A program made the position numbers and the translations under genes. DNA of 64,000 nt, from NCBI RefSeq assembly GCF_025398735.1, contig NZ_CP104694.1:4551001-4615000 (forward strand). The letters run 5' to 3'. This stretch comes from Tahibacter amnicola (GTDB taxonomy: Bacteria; Pseudomonadota; Gammaproteobacteria; Xanthomonadales; Rhodanobacteraceae). Under the pieces are notes generated by a model, which saw only the letters and a program-made list of their open reading frames with translations, had not been told where the DNA came from and did not search any database. Below, one piece after another: positions 59,038 through 64,000 of the stretch (position 1 is its first letter; each line of letters opens with the position of its first letter).

Positions 59038-60216
59038 GTGTGGTGTTCCATTAATACGCTTAACTAATTGCGCGCCCCAGCCGACCGACACTCGCGATGA
59101 TCTGGTCGGCAGTGCGTCGCCAAGTGAAAGGCTTTGGATCTTGGTTGTGTTGGTGCAGGTATTCGCGAATGGATCGTTCGAGGTCGGCGACGCTCACGTG
59201 TGCGCCACGCTTGAGCCAGCGCGTGGTCAACGTGGAGAAGAAGCGCTCCACGAGGTTGAGCCATGAAGCCGATGTCGGGGTGAAGTGCAGGTGGTAGCGC
59301 GGACGCTGAGCGAACCAGCTACGCACCGCCTCGGTCTTGTGCGTGCCGTAGTTGTCGAGGATGAGATGGATGTCGAGACCTTTCGGCGCATCGCGGTCGA
59401 TGGCATTGAGGAACTCGAGAAACTCGGCACTGCGATGGCGGCGCTTGAGGCGGCCAATCACCTTGCCGGTAGCCACATCCAGGGCAGCGAAGAGCGAAGT
59501 GGTGCCGTGGCGCTGGTAGTCATGCGTATGCGTTGCCGGCTTGCCGAAAGTCATCGGCAGGCCAGGCTGCGTGCGGTTGAGCGCCTGAATCTGGCTCTTC
59601 TCATCCACACACAGCACCAAAGCCCGGTCAGGTGGCGCCAGATACAAACCCACAATGTCACGCACCTTGGCCACGAAGTGCGGATCGGTCGACAGCTTGA
59701 AGGTCTTGGTCAGATGTGGCTTCAAGCCGAACGCACGCCAGATCCGATGCACGGAAGTCGCCGATACGCCGCTGGCCTGGCTCATCGAACGCACGCTCCA
59801 ATGCGTGGCTTTCGTGGGTTTGGCTTTGCGGGTGCGTTCGATCACTGCCTGCACGCACTCATCGTCGACCGAACGCGGACGACCAGGACGCGGGGCATCG
59901 GTAAGCCCGGCAAAACGATACGCCGCGTAGCGACGGCGCCACTTCGATACCGTCTGCTCCGAGACAGCGTACTTCTTCGCAATCGCTTCCCCACCAAGCC
60001 CATCTGCGCACGCCAGCACGATTCGAATCCGAAGCTTTTCGTCTTCGGGCGCTTTGCGTACTGCCAGCTGCGCCAGCAATTCGCGCCGCTCATCGGCAGA
60101 GATCTCGAGCTTGCTGATCGGTCGACCCATGCGCGCCATCTTCGCAGTCTCCGTCGGGGACTACGAGAGATTACTCCTTTGGCCAATTAATTCAATCTAT
60201 TAACGGAACACCACAC
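59038..60216 (-). mobile_element. Complete IS630-family insertion sequence, 1179 bp, TA target duplication
   Basis: Terminal inverted repeats begin GTGTGGTGTTCC at 59038 and, on the other strand, at 60216; over 33 bases they match at 27. Each end is flanked by TA (59036-59037 and 60217-60218), the target duplication expected for IS630/Tc1-type elements. The single transposase gene is intact. Restoring one TA gives the uninterrupted sequence ...GATACGC-TA-GCCTC-ATG of marR, so it landed between promoter and start codon of that gene. Confidence 0.93.
59060..60139 (-). CDS. IS630-family DDE transposase
   Basis: The 359-residue protein has an N-terminal HTH ([17 protein letters not shown]), a helix-turn-helix_Tnp-like second half ([20 protein letters not shown]) and a DDE catalytic core: [15 protein letters not shown] (first Asp), [12 protein letters not shown] (second Asp) and [16 protein letters not shown] (Glu). 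Both the length and motif spacing are normal for IS630, with no frameshift, so it is probably active. The stop codon lies inside the left inverted repeat. Confidence 0.95.
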   Translation of the reverse strand: MARMGRPISKLEISADERRELLAQLAVRKAPEDEKLRIRIVLACADGLGGEAIAKKYAVSEQTVSKWRRRYAAYRFAGLTDAPRPGRPRSVDDECVQAVIERTRKAKPTKATHWSVRSMSQASGVSATSVHRIWRAFGLKPHLTKTFKLSTDPHFVAKVRDIVGLYLAPPDRALVLCVDEKSQIQALNRTQPGLPMTFGKPATHTHDYQRHGTTSLFAALDVATGKVIGRLKRRHRSAEFLEFLNAIDRDAPKGLDIHLILDNYGTHKTEAVRSWFAQRPRYHLHFTPTSASWLNLVERFFSTLTTRWLKRGAHVSVADLERSIREYLHQHNQDPKPFTWRRTADQIIASVGRLGRAIS

Positions 60217-60223
60217 TAGCCTC

Positions 60224-60742
60224 ATGAAGCGAACACTCGGCACCCAGTTGCGTCACCTGATCGAGCTCCTCGACGGCGCGGTCGAAGCCTCGTACGCCGA
60301 GGCCGGCCTGCGCTATCGCCCCCGATTCACGCCCATCGTGCGCGCGCTGACCCGCTCGGATGCCCTGACGATCGGACAGCTAGCCGCGGAAGCGGGCATC
60401 ACCCAGCCCGCCGCCACGCAGACGGTGGCCCTGATGCTCAAGGAAGGCCTGGTCGTTGTCGAAACCGCTTCCGGCGATGCGCGGCAGAAGCAGGTCAGCC
60501 TGAGTGCGCAGGGGCGCGCCCTGCTTCCGGCGCTCCAGACATGCTGGCAGTCCACCGAACGGGCCGCACGCGGGCTGGAGCACGACATCGGCGTCCCACT
60601 GTCCGAACTGATCGAACGCGCGATCCAGGCCCTCGCCGCCAAACCCTTCGCCGATCGGCTACGCGACGCCCGCGCACAGTTGGCTGACGAATCCCTTCCA
60701 TCCACCCCACCCCACACGGCGGCGCGCACACGTCGCCGCTGA
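60224..60742 (+). CDS. MarR-family transcriptional regulator
   Basis: The 172-residue winged-helix protein has LTIGQLAAEAGITQPAATQTV as recognition region and a wing with ETASGDARQKQVSLS, the MarR pattern. It begins six bases after the IS630 target duplication, with no Shine-Dalgarno visible between, so expression from the native promoter looks disrupted. The S41 protease gene follows after 35 bases and is probably its target or operon partner. Confidence 0.85.
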   Translation: MKRTLGTQLRHLIELLDGAVEASYAEAGLRYRPRFTPIVRALTRSDALTIGQLAAEAGITQPAATQTVALMLKEGLVVVETASGDARQKQVSLSAQGRALLPALQTCWQSTERAARGLEHDIGVPLSELIERAIQALAAKPFADRLRDARAQLADESLPSTPPHTAARTRRR

Positions 60743-60777
60743 CGCTACGCCCAACCCTTTCCACCACGAGGTTATCC

Positions 60778-61884
60778 ATGATCACGTCCCGTGAGTTGCG
60801 TTTGCACGCCTTTCGTCTGACGGGCCTGCTGCTTCTGGGCACGGCCACGCTGCCCGCCGCCGCCCAATCGGTTCCCGGCACGCCGGGCCAGGCTGATACA
60901 CCAATCGATGCCAGCCAATGCCGGCAGGTCGTGGAAAACCTCCGCCGCGAGTTGAACGCGCGCTATGTTTTTCCCGAACGCGCCGCCCAGGCCGACAAGG
61001 CATTGCGCAAGGCAACCGCCACCCTGTGTGCACAGAGCAGTTCAGAAAAGCTCGGCCAGGCGCTGACCGAACAGCTCAAGGCCGTCACCAAGGATGGCCA
61101 CCTTGAGGTGTTCTACAGCGAAGAACCCGTACCGGTGACGTCTCCGGACAGCCAGCCGTCCGCCGAAGAAAGCGCGGCAGAACTGGCCATGATCAAGACG
61201 CGCAATTTCGGCATCGAACGCGTCGAGCGCCTGCCGTTCAACATCGGCTTCCTGGATCTGCGCCTGTTCGCCAAGGCGGGCGACGCGGCGCCGTCCATCG
61301 CCTCGGCCATGACCCTGCTGGCCCACACCGACGCGCTGATCATCGACCTGCGCTTCAGTGGCGGCGGCGACACCAGCACGGTAGCGGCGTATGCCAGCTA
61401 TCTGTTCGATGAACGCACCCGGCTCAACGACATCTATTACCGCATAGACAACCGCACCGAACAGATGTGGACTGCGGAATTCGTTGCCGGCCCCCGCTAC
61501 GGCGCATCACGCCCCGTCTACGTGCTGACGAGCAAGGACACCTTCTCCGCCGCGGAGGATTTCACGTACGCGCTCAAGACGCTCAAGCGGGCCACGATTG
61601 TCGGAGAAACCACCGGTGGCGGTGCACATCCAGGCAATATCGTGCGTCTGCACGACCACTTCGCGGCGTTCATTCCGGACGGCCGGTCGATCAGCCCCGT
61701 GACGCAGACCAATTGGGAAGGCACCGGGGTTGCGCCCGATCTGGCGGTACCCGCGCCAGATGCCTTCAACAAGGCGCAGATCGCGATACTGGAACACATG
61801 CTGGCAGCGGAGAAGAATCCGGCGCGTCACAAGCGTCTGTCTGATCGGATCGCGCTGTTGGCCGGCGAGGCCGGTGCTCGGTAA
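60778..61884 (+). CDS. Periplasmic S41-family peptidase (C-terminal processing protease-like)
   Basis: The 368-residue protein has a signal peptide (LTGLLLLGTATLPAAAQS), an N-terminal helical S41 domain (residues ~45-105, QVVENLRRELNARYVFP) and the peptidase domain (NIGFLDLRLF, ALIIDLRFSGGGDTSTVA, TSKDTFSAAEDFTYAL with the nucleophilic Ser, VGETTGGGAHPG). No PDZ domain is visible between, so it is of the short S41 group. It follows marR and precedes a hairpin. Confidence 0.88.
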   Translation: MITSRELRLHAFRLTGLLLLGTATLPAAAQSVPGTPGQADTPIDASQCRQVVENLRRELNARYVFPERAAQADKALRKATATLCAQSSSEKLGQALTEQLKAVTKDGHLEVFYSEEPVPVTSPDSQPSAEESAAELAMIKTRNFGIERVERLPFNIGFLDLRLFAKAGDAAPSIASAMTLLAHTDALIIDLRFSGGGDTSTVAAYASYLFDERTRLNDIYYRIDNRTEQMWTAEFVAGPRYGASRPVYVLTSKDTFSAAEDFTYALKTLKRATIVGETTGGGAHPGNIVRLHDHFAAFIPDGRSISPVTQTNWEGTGVAPDLAVPAPDAFNKAQIAILEHMLAAEKNPARHKRLSDRIALLAGEAGAR

Positions 61885-61897
61885 TTCAGCTCCCTGG

Positions 61898-61923
61898 GGC
61901 CGCGTGACAGGAGTCACGCGGCC
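61898..61923 (+). terminator. Terminator-like hairpin after the S41 peptidase gene
   Basis: GGCCGCGTGAC (61898-61908) and GTCACGCGGCC (61913-61923) make a perfect 11-bp stem with loop AGGA, 14 bases after the stop. Only TT follows, so U-tract support is weak. It also lies between convergent genes. Confidence 0.55.
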
Positions 61924-61948
61924 TTCCGGAGCCCGCAACCTCGTGTAG

Positions 61949-62410
61949 CTACGGACCAACGCTGGCGTGCAACAGCATATGTTCCCGGTGCACCAGATCA
62001 AGGTTCATAGCGCGGGCGATCTGGACCATGTCACTGTCGTCGATCGGCACCAGCCCGAAACGGAACGGATAGGCCCAGTTCTTCTTGCCGGCAGAAAACA
62101 GCAGATCTGGCAGCAGCGGTCGAATCGATGCTGGCCGCACGGGCAACCAGTCCACATCCCGCCGGTAGGGCAGAAAACCCGGCGCCATCTCGACGCGATA
62201 GGGAGCGGCGTCACGGACGACGCCCAACGCCGTGAACGCCTGCAGCAGGTCGCGCCCACGAAACTGCCGCGTCGGTGAGTAATACACGACATGATCCCCG
62301 GCACTCATCCGTCGCAGCGGTCCCGCCTTGCCATGGCACACCTGCATGAACCCACCCGCACGCCCTACGGCCACATGCTCGGCCGACGCCACTGCGATCC
62401 AGCTACTCAT
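61949..62410 (-). CDS. EVE-domain protein
   Basis: The 153-residue single-domain protein has the PUA-like EVE pattern: [33 protein letters not shown] and [20 protein letters not shown] domains bind modified bases in DNA or RNA in several studied systems; no partner nuclease is beside it here. The ATG overlaps the VOC gene stop (ATGA), so the two are coupled. Confidence 0.82.
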   Translation of the reverse strand: MSSWIAVASAEHVAVGRAGGFMQVCHGKAGPLRRMSAGDHVVYYSPTRQFRGRDLLQAFTALGVVRDAAPYRVEMAPGFLPYRRDVDWLPVRPASIRPLLPDLLFSAGKKNWAYPFRFGLVPIDDSDMVQIARAMNLDLVHREHMLLHASVGP

Positions 62411-62778
62411 CGCGCAGCAGCCGCGAACACACGCAGGCGGTGCCCGTCGGGATCAAGCGCCACGAAGGTTCGCCCGAAGTCCATGGATGTCGGCGATTGC
62501 ACGATGGGCAAGCCCTTGCGCGACCACGCCTCGTGCAGCGCATCGACCGTGGCATCGTCAGCCACAGGAAAAGCCAGTTCGCCATTGCGTCCGGCGCCGC
62601 GTGCCGCGGGTTCCACGGTCCGTCGCGACCAAAGGCCAAGCATCAGGTGGGTATTAAGCGGAAACATCGCGAACGTCGGCGAGAACTCGGCGGGCTCGAT
62701 CGCGAGGAGATCTTCGTAGAACGCCGCGCTGACCAGCGGGTTCCTGACGTAGAGGATCACGAAATGGGGGTTCGACAT
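62407..62778 (-). CDS. VOC-family (glyoxalase/dioxygenase superfamily) protein
   Basis: The 123-residue protein has two beta-alpha-beta-beta-beta units with [21 protein letters not shown] at the start and [20 protein letters not shown] at the end, the VOC pattern of small GLOD-like proteins. The catalysed reaction cannot be told. The ATG at 62778 has GGAG upstream. A 17-bp dyad 72 bases upstream may be its operator. Confidence 0.84.
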   Translation of the reverse strand: MSNPHFVILYVRNPLVSAAFYEDLLAIEPAEFSPTFAMFPLNTHLMLGLWSRRTVEPAARGAGRNGELAFPVADDATVDALHEAWSRKGLPIVQSPTSMDFGRTFVALDPDGHRLRVFAAAAR

Positions 62779-62849
62779 GGCGGTCTCCTGGGCAGCACAG
62801 CGGAACGACGCGGCTGGCCGTTCCGTTCCGGACACTCTAGGAGGTGCCA

Positions 62850-62866
62850 CTGACAGGATCTGTCAG
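62850..62866. promoter_or_regulatory. Candidate operator dyad upstream of the VOC-EVE genes
   Basis: CTGACAGGATCTGTCAG has perfect 7-bp arms (CTGACAG, CTGTCAG) around GAT. The size and symmetry are typical of a dimeric repressor site. No regulator gene is adjacent in the window. Confidence 0.5.
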
Positions 62867-62887
62867 CAGGGTTTCACGCCACTATCC

Positions 62888-62920
62888 AGAAAACAGCGGC
62901 GAAACGCGTTCGCCGCTGTT
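62888..62920 (-). terminator. Intrinsic terminator of the GT2 glycosyltransferase gene
   Basis: On the minus strand AACAGCGGCGAA and TTCGCCGCTGTT (62920-62909, 62903-62892) form a perfect 12-bp stem with a five-base loop, then TTCTGG. It starts about 20 bases after the gene stop. Confidence 0.75.
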
Positions 62921-62940
62921 GTCTTTCGAAAGTCCCGCGC

Positions 62941-64000
62941 TCAGCCGATCTGTTTCGCCGGTTCTGCCGCCACGGGCTTCTGATAGGTGCCATAGCGCTT
63001 CATCTCGCCCAGATCCGTGCGATGGCGGACCAGGTAGTCGAACGTGCCGACAATGCGATGGAACAGGTGGTACTGGTGGTAGCCGAAGTTCTCCACCAGG
63101 CAGGCAAACAGCAGCCGCCCCAGCTCCCGGGTGCCCGCAACGCGCATGCGTGTACGTTCCTGCAGCAGCACGGCGGAAATCGACAGGAACGTGCCCAGCA
63201 GCACCGCGAAGACCATGAACAGGCCAATTTCGTACCACCCGACCAGCCCCAGCACCAAGGCCAGCACCATGAAGACATAGCTGGCGCCTTCGATCACGCC
63301 CGAGAATGCCTCGAACAGCAGGAAGAACGGCATGCCGAAGAGGCCGGTGATGCCATAGCGCGGGTTGAACGCCATCTTGCGGTTCTTGAGCAAGGCCTGC
63401 AGCGTGCCGCGTTGCCAGCGATTGCGCTGGGCCGCGAAGACGCTCATGGATTCGGGCACCTCGGTGTAGCAGACCGGGTCCGGAATATAGGCAATCTCCA
63501 TTTTGGTCTTGACGTCAGGGCCGTAGACGTGCTCATGCAAGCGGACGGTGAATTCGATGTCATCGGTGATCGAGTCGGCATCGCACCCCTTCATGGCCAG
63601 GAACACGTCCCGCTTGACCACCATGAATGCGCCGGAGATACACAGCATGCTGCGCAGGCGTGCCAGGCCCAGCCGGGCCCACTGGAAACTGCGCAGGTAT
63701 TCGACAGTCTGCAACAGGCTGAGGAATGACTGGGGCAATCCGCACCGGATGATATGCCCGTCCTCCACCTCCAGGCCGTTGGCCGGACGCACGATGCCGC
63801 CGGCCGCCACCACACGGGAATTGCGAAGGAACGGCCGCACGGCACGCACGAGGGCATCGGTTTCCAGTACGCAGTCCGCATCAATCACGCACAGCATCGG
63901 ATAGCGCGAGAGATTGGCCGCCGCGTTGATCGCATCGGCGCGCTTGCCGTTCTCCTTGTCGACGACCACGAGATTGGGAAACTCGTACGACTCGTAGACC
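62941..64000 (-). CDS. GT2 family membrane glycosyltransferase, 5' end beyond window
   Basis: The visible 352 residues are the C-terminal part of a processive-type glycosyltransferase like PgaC/IcaA. MLCVIDADCVLETDAL carries the DxD, DDIEFTVRLHEHVYG the catalytic Asp region, and QRNRWQRGTLQALL the QxxRW motif. Three to four membrane spans follow (FFLLFEAFSGVIEG onward, VFMVLALVLGLVGWYEIGLF). The frame is open to base 64000, so the N-terminus and first span are missing. Product polysaccharide is unknown. Confidence 0.87.
   Translation of the reverse strand, partial: VYESYEFPNLVVVDKENGKRADAINAAANLSRYPMLCVIDADCVLETDALVRAVRPFLRNSRVVAAGGIVRPANGLEVEDGHIIRCGLPQSFLSLLQTVEYLRSFQWARLGLARLRSMLCISGAFMVVKRDVFLAMKGCDADSITDDIEFTVRLHEHVYGPDVKTKMEIAYIPDPVCYTEVPESMSVFAAQRNRWQRGTLQALLKNRKMAFNPRYGITGLFGMPFFLLFEAFSGVIEGASYVFMVLALVLGLVGWYEIGLFMVFAVLLGTFLSISAVLLQERTRMRVAGTRELGRLLFACLVENFGYHQYHLFHRIVGTFDYLVRHRTDLGEMKRYGTYQKPVAAEPAKQIG

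Noticed and set aside
59038-60216. Composite transposon carrying marR and the protease
   Set aside because: Only one IS copy is present, and its own TA duplication closes on both sides; no second copy lies to the right in the window.

Overview
The window is dense, GC-rich bacterial chromosome from a gammaproteobacterium, most likely of the order Xanthomonadales. The reasons are the gene order ndk-rlmN-pilF-rodZ, the aromatic block pheA-hisC-aroA-cmk-rpsA-ihfB followed directly by lapA-lapB and polysaccharide genes, and a catecholate siderophore locus arranged like the ent locus I recall from Stenotrophomonas. Family or genus cannot be settled from the sequence alone. No rRNA, tRNA or CRISPR array was seen.

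Layout. 1-7.6 kb (minus strand): guaA (cut by the window edge), guaB, a TRAP transporter with a TatT-type TPR lipoprotein (tatT-dctP-dctQ-dctM) and folD. 7.8-18.4 kb: a small DUF1244 gene, then on the minus strand molybdenum-cofactor genes (moeB with an N-terminal rhodanese, moeA, mobA), der, bamB, yfgM, rodZ, pilF, rlmN and ndk. 18.6-23.1 kb (plus strand): a PsrA-like TetR regulator with a candidate operator over its own promoter, then fatty-acid beta-oxidation genes (a FadN-type fusion enzyme and a thiolase).

23.1-35.0 kb is the main accessory system. It holds a TonB-dependent receptor and an MFS exporter on the minus strand, diverging across a strong Fur-box-like dyad from entC-entE-entB-entF-entA on the plus strand. 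The locus makes, exports and reimports a 2,3-dihydroxybenzoate siderophore. The single-module synthetase has an adenylation pocket that reads as lysine-type (D-A-E-D-I-G-S-V-V-K by manual alignment) instead of serine-type, so the product should be a DHB-lysine catecholate and not enterobactin.

35.0-42.3 kb (minus strand): a large RTX-repeat protein with a Sec-type signal peptide, then a three-gene unit (PuuB-like FAD oxidase, lipoprotein, Cys/Met PLP lyase). 42.4-55.8 kb (minus strand): galU, a WbpM-like dehydratase, a WecA-like transferase, lapB, lapA, ihfB, rpsA, cmk, aroA, hisC, pheA and a D-2-hydroxyglutarate dehydrogenase diverging from serA. 57.3-64 kb: a truncated DUF998 remnant, a YegD-like Hsp70 protein, a complete IS630-family element inserted a few bases before a marR gene, an S41 protease, an EVE/VOC gene pair and a GT2 glycosyltransferase cut by the right edge.

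Many neighbours overlap by four bases (ATGA or GTGA), so translational coupling is widespread. Start sites were chosen from ribosome binding sites, overlaps and family N-termini.
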